A stretch of 64,000 bases of DNA. Origin: Rhodovulum sp. MB263 (GTDB lineage Bacteria; Pseudomonadota; Alphaproteobacteria; Rhodobacterales; Rhodobacteraceae). A program made the translations under genes and the position numbers. The notes beneath the pieces are model-generated. The model saw only the letters and a program-made list of their open reading frames with translations, searched no databases and was not told the DNA's origin. The stretch is taken from contig NZ_CP020384.1 of the NCBI RefSeq assembly GCF_002073975.1, positions 186,001 to 250,000 of the forward strand, in the 5' to 3' direction. Positions 28,599-35,793 of the stretch are shown here, piece by piece; within the stretch, counting starts at the first letter, position 1; each line of letters opens with the position of its first letter.

Positions 28599-29800
28599 GC
28601 CGCCATCAGCGCCTTGAGATCGCCGGCGGCGACCGTCTCGGGGGCGGGCGAGCGCCCGGCCTCGATCAGGCGCTTGGCGGTCATGTAGGCGCGGGGGTCG
28701 TTCATCGCGTCGAGCGCCAGCAGTTCGCTGCCGCGATAATACCAGTGGCTGGCGCTGCCCTCGCGGTCGCCGGGGCGCACCACCACGCGGTCATAGCCCG
28801 AGTTCAGCCCCGCGATCTGCAGCTTGACGTCATACTGATCCGACCAGAACCACGGTTTCGGGACATAGGGCGCCTCGGCCCCCAGCATGTTGGCCGCGAC
28901 CGCCTCGGCCTGATCGATGGCGTTCTGCACGCTTTCAAGCCGGATCCGGCTGCCGCGATAGGGCAGGCTGGTACAGTCGCCCGCGGCCCAGATCGCCGGA
29001 TCCGCGGTCCGGCCCATCGCATCGACCGCGATGCCCGCCTCGATCGCCAGCCCGGCGGCTTCGGCCAGCGCGGTCTCTGGCGCGACGCCGATCCCGAGGA
29101 TGACGAAATCGGCCTCGATCACGCGTCCATCGGCCAGCTCGGCGCCGGTGACGCGGGTCTTGCCCAGCAGGCGGACGAGCCCCGTCGCCTCGCGGATCTT
29201 GACGCCATGGGCGGCATGGAGCGCGCGGAACCAGTCCGAGGTCTGGGGCGCGGCCACGCGCTGCAGGATGCGCGGCGCGGCCTCGATCAGGGTGACCTGC
29301 AGCCCCTGGGTGGCCGCCACTGCCGCGGCCTCAAGCCCGATATAGCCGCCGCCGACGATCAGCGCCCGGGCGCCGGGCCTGAAGTCGGGGGCCATCGCAT
29401 CGACATCGGCGAGGCTGCGCACGACGTGGACGCCCTCGAGCGCGCCGCCGATGCCGGCGGGCAGGCGTCGGGGCGCGGCGCCGGTGGCGAGCGCCAGCAT
29501 GTCATAGGCGATCTCGTGCTTGCCAAGGTGCAAGCGGCGGCGGGTACGGTCGATGCCGGTCACCCGCTCGCCCAGCCGCAGATCGATCCCGGCCTCGGCA
29601 TAGAATGCCGGGGGGCGCAGGTAGAGCCGGTCGACCGGCATCGCGCCCAGCAGGTATTTCTTCGAGAGCGGCGGTCGCTGATAGGGCGGCACGGTTTCGT
29701 TGCCGATCAGGGTCAGGGGGCCGTCATGGCCGAGCGCCCTGAGTTTCGCTGCCAGCGCCGCGCCTGCCTGGCCGGCGCCGATGATGACGATGTGGGACAT
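28595..29800 (-). CDS. FAD-dependent ferredoxin/rubredoxin reductase-like oxidoreductase
   Basis: A 401-residue flavoprotein of the rhodocoxin/putidaredoxin reductase type. It has the FAD motif IIGAGQAGAALA (5-16), the NAD motif LIVGGGYIGLEAAAVA, the second FAD element VDAMGRTADPAIWAAGDCT and a C-terminal reductase domain. Such enzymes pass electrons from NADH to small iron-sulfur proteins, often for P450s; no partner lies nearby. It is coupled to rsmD by a 4-bp overlap and divergent from the peroxiredoxin gene. Confidence 0.9.
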   Translation of the reverse strand: MSHIVIIGAGQAGAALAAKLRALGHDGPLTLIGNETVPPYQRPPLSKKYLLGAMPVDRLYLRPPAFYAEAGIDLRLGERVTGIDRTRRRLHLGKHEIAYDMLALATGAAPRRLPAGIGGALEGVHVVRSLADVDAMAPDFRPGARALIVGGGYIGLEAAAVAATQGLQVTLIEAAPRILQRVAAPQTSDWFRALHAAHGVKIREATGLVRLLGKTRVTGAELADGRVIEADFVILGIGVAPETALAEAAGLAIEAGIAVDAMGRTADPAIWAAGDCTSLPYRGSRIRLESVQNAIDQAEAVAANMLGAEAPYVPKPWFWSDQYDVKLQIAGLNSGYDRVVVRPGDREGSASHWYYRGSELLALDAMNDPRAYMTAKRLIEAGRSPAPETVAAGDLKALMAA

Positions 29801-29894
29801 GGGGGTTCCGCTTTGGGGTTCCGCTCTGGCACGATGCGGCCTTCACACTATCTGAGCCCCGAAACGCAATGCAATGGATCAGGAGGAAGAAGTC

Positions 29895-30383
29895 ATGGCG
29901 ATTTCCGAAGGCGACCGGCTGCCCGAGGCGAGCTTTACCGAAATGGGCGCGGACGGACCCGGCGCGGTGTCCCTGTCGGACAAGCTGAAGGGCCGCAAGG
30001 TGGTGATCTTCGCAGTGCCCGGCGCGTTCACGCCGACCTGCCATTCGGCGCATATGCCGAGCTTCATCAAGGCGAAGGACAAGCTGGCCGCGAAAGGCGT
30101 CGACGAGATCGTCTGCGTGGCCGTGAACGACCCCTTCGTGATGAAGGCCTGGGGCGAGGCGACCGGCGCGCATGCGGCGGGCATCTCCATGCTGGCCGAT
30201 GCCGATGCGAGCTTCACCAAGGCCATCGGCATGGAGTTCGACGCCCCGCCGGCCGGGCTGATCTCGCGCTCGAAGCGCTACGCCATGCTGGTCGAGGACG
30301 GCGTGGTGAAGAAGCTCAATGTCGAGGCGAGCCCGGGCGAGTGCTCGATCTCGGCCGGCGAGACCCTGCTGGAGCAGATCTGA
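29895..30383 (+). CDS. Peroxiredoxin (Prx5 type)
   Basis: A 162-residue thiol peroxidase of the Prx5 class, which reduces hydrogen peroxide and organic peroxides, often with glutathione or glutaredoxin. The peroxidatic Cys49 lies in PGAFTPTCHSAHMP, and a second Cys is in SPGECS near residue 150. AGGAGGA lies about 8 bases before ATG at 29895. It has its own terminator and appears monocistronic. Confidence 0.94.
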   Translation: MAISEGDRLPEASFTEMGADGPGAVSLSDKLKGRKVVIFAVPGAFTPTCHSAHMPSFIKAKDKLAAKGVDEIVCVAVNDPFVMKAWGEATGAHAAGISMLADADASFTKAIGMEFDAPPAGLISRSKRYAMLVEDGVVKKLNVEASPGECSISAGETLLEQI

Positions 30384-30427
30384 GCCAGATCTGAGACCGG
30401 GGCCGGCGGGCCCGCGCCCGCGGCATG

Positions 30428-30458
30428 ACGCCCGTCCCCGATCAGGGGCGGGCGTTTT
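30428..30458 (+). terminator. Rho-independent terminator of the peroxiredoxin gene
   Basis: CGCCCGTCCCC (30429-30439) pairs with GGGGCGGGCG (30445-30454), with one bulged base and a GATCA loop, and is followed by TTTT. It lies about 45 bases after the stop. Confidence 0.85.
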
Positions 30459-30623
30459 AACGGCCCCGGTCCGGTACGCAGCCCGCTGTCCTCAATCCGG
30501 CATAGTCAGGCCCCTGCGCTCGGATCGGCACATCGGGGCCAATGCACCCGGGGTCTGTCCCCCTGAATGGGTTTCGTGTAATGCGGGGCGCGCGCTTCAC
30601 GGCCTCCAGCGCAAGAGGCCGCC

Positions 30624-31290
30624 ATGACAGGGGTCTGCTCGGACCGGCTTCGAATGGGGGCGGATCCGGCGTTTCTTCCAAGCAAGCGGCGCGGGATGGC
30701 GCGGATGGATGACCGGCGCCTGCCGAACGGCATTTCCGGGGACTGCATGTTTCCCCACACCACCATCTGTTACCGCCTCAACCGTCGGACCAAAGCGAGG
30801 GGCTGGGCCAGTGTCTTTGAAGCTCTTTCAGAAAATCAACCGGATAACATGTCGTTGATCGACGGCGCGGTCATCCGCGCCCACCGACAGGCGGCGGCTC
30901 GAAAGGGCGGGGCGGATCACACCCCTGGCCATTCTCGGGGGTGAGCATCAGGATCAACGCCACGCCCGATCATCGCGGCCTGCCCTTGGAGATCACACCG
31001 TTGCCGGGCCAGGCCTTGGGCAGGGCGGCGGGGGCAGATCTGTCGGTCGATCCCGCGCCAGGCGATGAGGCGCGACCACGCCCGCGGCCATATCCCCATC
31101 CGGTACGGCCGGCCGGAAGCTCGGCCATTCCTGCGCTTTGTCGTCAGCGCAATCTGGTCGATAGGGCCTTCAACAGGCTCAGGCATTTCGGAAAGATCGA
31201 CCCGCGCGACGAGAGACCTGCGCGAAACCACCTCGCTGCCGGGCTCATCGCCTGTTCCTGCCTGTGGCCGAGGCATCATGAGGCCGCATC
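30624..31290 (+). pseudogene. IS5-family transposase relic
   Basis: Recognisable IS5-type pieces follow each other in different frames. The first frame gives FLPSKRRGMARMDDRRLPNG, CYRLNRRTKARGWASVFEAL and HRQAAARKGG ... HSRG before a TGA at 30942. The second, starting at the overlapping GTG, gives INATPDHRGLPLEITPLPGQA and, after a scrambled stretch, LCRQRNLVDRAFNRLRHFGK and NHLAAGLIACSCLW. The segment between GLP..GQA and RNLV is out of frame and the catalytic core is broken. A programmed frameshift is unlikely because no A6G-type slip site is visible. It fills most of the 920-base gap between the peroxiredoxin and pterin dehydratase genes. Confidence 0.82.
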
Positions 31291-31304
31291 CCAGGCCAAT
31301 GCCT

Positions 31305-31598
31305 TCAGGCCAGCGCATCCATCTTCCGCGCCAGTTCGACATCCTTCATCGTCAGCCCGCCGGCATCATGGGTCGAGAGCGTGACCTCGACGGTCTTGTA
31401 GACATTCGTCCAGTCGGGATGGTGATCCATCTTCTCGGCGCAGAGCGCGGCACGGGTCATGAAGCCGAAGGCCGAGACGAAGTCGCCGAATTCATAGGTC
31501 TTGACGATGGCGTCGCGGCCTTCGGTCTTGGCCCAGCCATGGGCGAACAGCGACGACAGTTCGAGCCTGCGTTCGTCCTCGGTCAGTTTTCCGGTCAT
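31305..31598 (-). CDS. 4a-hydroxytetrahydrobiopterin dehydratase
   Basis: A 97-residue pterin-4a-carbinolamine dehydratase (PhhB/PCD). The active-site signature is [18 protein letters not shown] with His59-His60, and a third His77 lies in STHDAGGLT. It regenerates pterin cofactor after aromatic hydroxylation; in bacteria without phenylalanine hydroxylase it may have a cofactor-salvage role. The ATG overlaps the upstream stop by 4 bp. It ends 15 bases from the IS5 relic. Confidence 0.93.
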   Translation of the reverse strand: MTGKLTEDERRLELSSLFAHGWAKTEGRDAIVKTYEFGDFVSAFGFMTRAALCAEKMDHHPDWTNVYKTVEVTLSTHDAGGLTMKDVELARKMDALA

Positions 31599-32806
31599 TC
31601 CTGTTCCTCCTCCTGGTCTTTCGCGGTCTTGCGGAACGGCCCGTAGGCGGTGATCACCTCGATCTCTTCGGCCACGGCCTCGCGCTCGGCCCGCAGGAAA
31701 TGATCGACGGCGGCGCGGAGCCCCGGATCGGCGATCCAGTGCAGCGAATGCGTGGGCATCGGCAGATACCCGCGCGAGAGCTTGTGCATGCCCTGCGCGC
31801 CGGCCTCGACGGTGTCGAGCCCATGGGCGATGGCAAAGTCGATGGCGCGATAATAGCACAGCTCGAAATGCAGGCAGGGATGGTCCTCGACGCAGCCCCA
31901 GTAGCGCCCGTAAAGCCGCGACCGGCCGATGAAGTTCAGAGCCCCCGCTACGGGGCGGCCGTCGCGCTCGGCCAGCACCAGCAGCATGTCGTCGCGCATG
32001 GTCTCGTGCAGCCGGTCGAAGCAGGCGCGGGTCAGGTAGGGCCTGCCCCATTTGCGCGCGCCGGTATCCTGGTAGAAGCGCCAGAAGGCGTCCCAGTGGC
32101 CGGGCCGGATTTCGTCGCCGCTCAGCGCCCGGATGGTGCCGCCGAAGGTCCGGGCGGTGGCGCGTTCCTTGCGGATGTTCTTGCGCTTGCGCGAGGACAG
32201 CGTGGCGAGGAAGGTCTCGAAATCGGGATAGCCGCGGTTTTCCCAGTGGAACTGCTGGGTGACGCGGTGCAAGAGCCCCATCTCGCGGCCCGACTCAGCC
32301 TCGGCCTCGGTGCAGAAGGTGACATGGGCCGAAGAGAGATCGTTTTCGGCGGCGAGCCGCACCGCGCCTTCGAGCAGGGCCGCCCGCCCGCGCATCTCCT
32401 GCCCCGGGCGGGTCAGGAAGCGGCGGCCGGTGGCCGGGGTGAAAGGCACCGCGATCTGCAGCTTGGGATAATAGCGCCCGCCCGCGCGCTCGTAGCCATC
32501 GGCCCAGCCATGGTCGAAGATATATTCGCCCTGGCTGTGCGACTTGGCATAAAGCGGGGCGACGGCGAAGATGCCGCTTTCGTCGCGGGCCACCAGATGA
32601 TGCGGCTGCCAGCCGGTGCCGGCCCCGACCGAGCCGCTGTCTTCGAGCGCGGCGAGAAAGCGGTGGGTGGTGAACGGGTCTTTCGGGCGCCCGCCATCGG
32701 CCGCCTCGGGGCAGGCACAGGCATCCCATTCGGTTGCCCCGATCCGGTCGATCGATCTCAGTACCGCGATTTCGACCTGCTCTGCCTCGACGTGATCCGC
32801 GCGCAT
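31595..32806 (-). CDS. COG3146 family GNAT-like acyltransferase
   Basis: A 403-residue protein of the COG3146/DUF482 peptidogalycan-biosynthesis-like group, related to FemAB/GNAT folds. Diagnostic blocks are [60 protein letters not shown] and [16 protein letters not shown]. An N-acyl transfer reaction is predicted, with unknown donor and acceptor. It lies 48 bases after the phosphodiesterase gene and is coupled to the pterin dehydratase by a 4-bp overlap. The acidic end EEEQE is typical. Confidence 0.88.
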   Translation of the reverse strand: MRADHVEAEQVEIAVLRSIDRIGATEWDACACPEAADGGRPKDPFTTHRFLAALEDSGSVGAGTGWQPHHLVARDESGIFAVAPLYAKSHSQGEYIFDHGWADGYERAGGRYYPKLQIAVPFTPATGRRFLTRPGQEMRGRAALLEGAVRLAAENDLSSAHVTFCTEAEAESGREMGLLHRVTQQFHWENRGYPDFETFLATLSSRKRKNIRKERATARTFGGTIRALSGDEIRPGHWDAFWRFYQDTGARKWGRPYLTRACFDRLHETMRDDMLLVLAERDGRPVAGALNFIGRSRLYGRYWGCVEDHPCLHFELCYYRAIDFAIAHGLDTVEAGAQGMHKLSRGYLPMPTHSLHWIADPGLRAAVDHFLRAEREAVAEEIEVITAYGPFRKTAKDQEEEQE

Positions 32807-32854
32807 CGCTCCTGCCCCGGCTTTCCCCTTGAGGTGGGGCGGCCGGGACCGGGG

Positions 32855-33622
32855 TCAAGCGGGCCGGGTTGCGGCATAGCCCTCGAAGGTGACATTCGCG
32901 GCGACGCTGCGGGCGATACGCTCCTCGGCCGGGCTGCGCACCGTCCAGCACAGGATCGCGGCGCCACCGGCCCTGAGCTCGGCCACCCGGGGCCGGGCCA
33001 GATCGCGCCACAGATGCGAGATGAACGAGGCGCCGACCCGGTCGTAATCGGGGATCTCGCGCAGGGTCTCGCGCACCGGCGCATGCAGGCTCGGCCAGTC
33101 CTTGGCCTCGTAGGCGCAGGTGGTCAGGCCACGCGGCCGCTCGGGTGCGGCCTCGGCCAGAACGGCCACGCTGTGCGGGTTGAAGGACATCAGCGCGACC
33201 GGGCCGTCATAGCCCCTGAGCACCCTGGCCACCGCCCGTTCCAGCGGGCCGACGGCGGCGCCCATCGCCCCGTCCTGATCCTTGATCTCGATCAGCAGCG
33301 GCACCCGGCCCGCGACCTCTTCGAGGATCTGCGCGAGCGTCGGGATGCCGAAGTTGCCGCCCCTCAGCGGGATCGCGCCCAGCTCGGCGGCGCTCCGGCC
33401 CGCGACCGGGCCGGCCTCGCCCGTCAGCCGGGCGAGGTCGTAATCGTGAAACACCATCGGCACGCCGTCGGCCGAGGGCTGGATGTCGATCTCGATGCCG
33501 TAGCCCCCGGCAATGGCGGCGCGGACCGCCTCGACCGAGTTCTCGGGTCGCCCGGCGCTGCGGTCATGCAGCGCGCGATGGGCGAGGGGGGCCGTCAGGA
33601 AGGCCGGGGGCAGCGGGTTCAT
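32855..33622 (-). CDS. Glycerophosphodiester phosphodiesterase
   Basis: A 255-residue cytoplasmic GDPD with the catalytic pair His15-Arg16 (LAHRALHD), the metal-binding region GRPENSVEA, IEIDIQPSADG and VFHDYDLARLT. It hydrolyses glycerophosphodiesters to glycerol-3-phosphate and an alcohol in phospholipid turnover. No signal peptide is visible. It overlaps the ridA stop by 4 bp and precedes the COG3146 gene. Confidence 0.93.
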   Translation of the reverse strand: MNPLPPAFLTAPLAHRALHDRSAGRPENSVEAVRAAIAGGYGIEIDIQPSADGVPMVFHDYDLARLTGEAGPVAGRSAAELGAIPLRGGNFGIPTLAQILEEVAGRVPLLIEIKDQDGAMGAAVGPLERAVARVLRGYDGPVALMSFNPHSVAVLAEAAPERPRGLTTCAYEAKDWPSLHAPVRETLREIPDYDRVGASFISHLWRDLARPRVAELRAGGAAILCWTVRSPAEERIARSVAANVTFEGYAATRPA

Positions 33623-34083
33623 GCGATCTCGAAGATGCCTTCGATCTCGACCGCGACGCCGAAGGGCAGCGAGGCCGCGCTGACCGCCGAGCGCGAATGC
33701 CGTCCGGCATCGCCCAGGGCCTCGACGAGAAAGTCCGACGCGCCGTTGATTACCTTGGGCTGATCGCCGAATTCGGGCGTCGAATTCACGAAGCCGGTCA
33801 GCTTGACGACACGGACCAGCCGGTCGAGATCGCCGCCGCAGGCCGCCCGAAGCTGGGCCAGCAGCGAGATCGCGCAGGCCCGGGCTGCCGCGGCACCGGC
33901 CCCGACGTCGAGATCGGCCCCGAGCTTGCCCAGAATCAGCGCGCCATCCGCCGCTGAAACCTGGCCCGAAACGAAGACGAGATTGCCCGAAATCACATAG
34001 GGCACATAATTTGCCGCAGGGGCAGGGGCGTCGGGCAGGGTCACGCCAAGCTCGGCCAGTCTGGCCTCGTATTTGCCGCTCAT
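33619..34083 (-). CDS. RidA-family protein
   Basis: A 154-residue YjgF/YER057c/UK114 protein of the longer RidA subgroup. It contains VISGNLVFVSGQV, VVKLTGFVNSTPEF and SRSAVSAASLPFGVAVEIEG, which supply the conserved Arg and Glu for imine or enamine deamination. The ATG at 34083 follows GGAGAGACC; the longer frame upstream is Arg-rich and unlikely. It is first in the ridA-GDPD-COG3146-PCD operon. Confidence 0.92.
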   Translation of the reverse strand: MSGKYEARLAELGVTLPDAPAPAANYVPYVISGNLVFVSGQVSAADGALILGKLGADLDVGAGAAAARACAISLLAQLRAACGGDLDRLVRVVKLTGFVNSTPEFGDQPKVINGASDFLVEALGDAGRHSRSAVSAASLPFGVAVEIEGIFEIA

Positions 34084-34150
34084 TGGGTCTCTCCGAAGGA
34101 AAATATGGTGCGGATCAGGGGTTCGGGCCGAGGCTAGCGCCCCGCCGCGC

Positions 34151-34190
34151 CGGGCGGAAGCCGTAAAAGCCGGGCGGAGACCGTAAAATT
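34151..34190. repeat. Two tandem 20-bp repeats in the ridA-mlaA promoter region
   Basis: CGGGCGGAAGCCGTAAAAGC (34151-34170) is followed at once by CGGGCGGAGACCGTAAAATT (34171-34190); they agree at 16 of 20 bases. They lie between divergent genes and could be paired sites for a regulator. Confidence 0.8.
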
Positions 34191-34288
34191 CGGGCCATGG
34201 CCGGGAGGCTCCGGGCCCGTGGGCCCTTGTGATCCGGGCCCGGGCGTGGTTCCTTGGCAGAGTCTCGATATCAGACAGGATCCTGCTC

Positions 34289-35056
34289 GTGTCGTCTTTG
34301 CGGAAAGCCACCCTGTGGACGGGCCGTCTCGCGGTTCTTTCCTCATTTATTCTTCTGACCGCCTGTGCGCGCCCCGAGGCGCCCGGGACGATCCGCGATC
34401 CCTATGAGGCGCGCAACCGCCAGATTCACGAGGCGAACAAGGCGCTCGACCGTGGTGTGTTCCGGCCGGTCTCGACCGCCTATGGCCAATCCGTGCCGCA
34501 CCCGGTCCGGAGCGGTGTCAGCAATTTCGCCTCGAACCTGTCGCTGCCCGGCGCCGTGATCAACAGCCTGTTGCAGTTCCGCCCGGGCGACGCGGCGCAG
34601 AACACCACGCGGTTCCTGATCAATACCACCATCGGTCTGGGCGGGATCTTCGATCCGGCCTCGCGGATGGGGGCGACCAAGGTCAATACCGATTTCGGCG
34701 AAACGCTTTATGTCTGGGGCATGCGCGAAGGCGCCTATGTCGAGTTCCCGGTGCTCGGCCCGATGACGGAACGGGCGATGATCGGCCGTGCCGTCGACTT
34801 CGCGATGAACCCGCTCAGGCCGCTGGCCAATTCCGAAGAACGCAACGTGATGGCGGGCACCGGTGTGCTGCGCGGCGCAAATGCACGTTATGAAAACTCG
34901 GATCTCGTAGATTCGGTCCTATATGACAGCGCGGACAGCTACGCCCAGTCGCGCCAGATCTATCTGGATTCCCGGCGGCACAAGCTGAACCGTAACCAAG
35001 AGACCGAGTATTTCGACCCCTACGAGGACCCCTATGCAGATCCCAACGCCGAGTAA
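34289..35056 (+). CDS. mlaA: MlaA (VacJ) family outer-membrane lipoprotein
   Basis: A lipoprotein of the pathway that keeps phospholipids out of the outer leaflet of the outer membrane. From GTG at 34289 the protein has 255 residues with a compact signal ending FILLTAC, lipidated at Cys26. The MlaA core follows: DPYEARNRQIHEANKALDR, FASNLSLPG, RFLINTTIGLGGIFD and WGMREGAYVEFPVLGP. A longer GTG start at 34229 is open but would make the signal too long; AGGA lies upstream of 34289. The 3' end overlaps mlaC by 23 bp. Confidence 0.92.
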   Translation: MSSLRKATLWTGRLAVLSSFILLTACARPEAPGTIRDPYEARNRQIHEANKALDRGVFRPVSTAYGQSVPHPVRSGVSNFASNLSLPGAVINSLLQFRPGDAAQNTTRFLINTTIGLGGIFDPASRMGATKVNTDFGETLYVWGMREGAYVEFPVLGPMTERAMIGRAVDFAMNPLRPLANSEERNVMAGTGVLRGANARYENSDLVDSVLYDSADSYAQSRQIYLDSRRHKLNRNQETEYFDPYEDPYADPNAE

Positions 35057-35672
35057 GGCCTCCGCCCCGACCCGCCGCCGTCTTCTGATGACCGGTCTGG
35101 CTGCCGGGGCTGCTCTGACCGTGACCGGCCTGACATCCGGACGCGCGCTTGCGCTGACCACCGGCGAGGCGTCGCAGCTGATCGACCGCGTGATCGGCGA
35201 TATCAATCGCGTGATCAATTCCGGCAAGTCCGAAGCCCAGATGTTCCCGGAATTCGAACGTATCTTTTCGCGCTATGCCGATGTGCCGGTGATTGCCCGT
35301 TCCGTGCTGGGCGTGGCGGCCCGGCAGGCCAGCCAGTCGGAGCTGAACGCCTTCACCCAGGCCTTCCAGGGCTATATCGCCCGCAAATACGGCCGTCGTT
35401 TCCGCGAGTTCATCGGCGGCGAGATCAAGGTGAACGAGGCCCGCCAGGTGAAGAACTTCTACGAGGTGAAAACGACCGCGCTGCTGCGCGGCCGGTCGCC
35501 GGTCGAGGTCGTCTTCCTGGTCTCCGACCGTTCGGGCAAGGACAAGTTCTTCAACATCTTCATCGAAGGCGTGAACATGCTGGCCAGCGAGCGGACCGAG
35601 ATCGGCGCCATGCTGGACAAGCGGCGCGGCGATATCGGTGCGCTGACCCGCGACCTGGCTTCGGCGGGCTGA
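35034..35672 (+). CDS. mlaC: MlaC-family phospholipid-binding periplasmic protein
   Basis: A 212-residue ABC-type phospholipid shuttle protein (Ttg2D/MlaC). The N-terminus carries a twin-arginine-like signal (TRRRLLMTGLAAGAALTV). The mature part has SRYADVPVIARSVLGVAARQ, YIARKYGRRFREFIGGEI and GRSPVEVVFLVSDR, with the FINFFIEGVNM-like end typical of the family. It should ferry lipid between MlaA and an inner-membrane MlaFEDB complex, whose genes are not in this window. It overlaps mlaA by 23 bp, and a strong terminator follows. Confidence 0.92.
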   Translation: MQIPTPSKASAPTRRRLLMTGLAAGAALTVTGLTSGRALALTTGEASQLIDRVIGDINRVINSGKSEAQMFPEFERIFSRYADVPVIARSVLGVAARQASQSELNAFTQAFQGYIARKYGRRFREFIGGEIKVNEARQVKNFYEVKTTALLRGRSPVEVVFLVSDRSGKDKFFNIFIEGVNMLASERTEIGAMLDKRRGDIGALTRDLASAG

Positions 35673-35700
35673 CGCGTCTTTCCGCTTCCGAAAGACAGGA

Positions 35701-35730
35701 AAGGCCCCGGCTTGTGCGCCGGGGCCTTTT
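35701..35730 (+). terminator. Rho-independent terminator after mlaC
   Basis: AAGGCCCCGGC (35701-35711) pairs with GCCGGGGCCTT (35718-35728) around TTGTGC, ending in TTTT. It is near-symmetric and may also serve the convergent PBP1A gene. Confidence 0.92.
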
Positions 35731-35793
35731 CCGTTCTGCCAGGGAGCATCTTCTGCCCCCCACCCTTGTGGCCTTCCCCGGCCTTCACCGGGG

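Noticed and set aside
30941-30944. Programmed frameshifting in the IS5-type element
   Set aside because: There is no slippery A6G or A7 run at the junction, and further frame breaks downstream show decay.
31700-33763. A 687-codon plus-strand frame opposite the COG3146 and phosphodiesterase genes
   Set aside because: It is antisense shadow; the minus-strand genes carry clear catalytic motifs and overlap in operon style.
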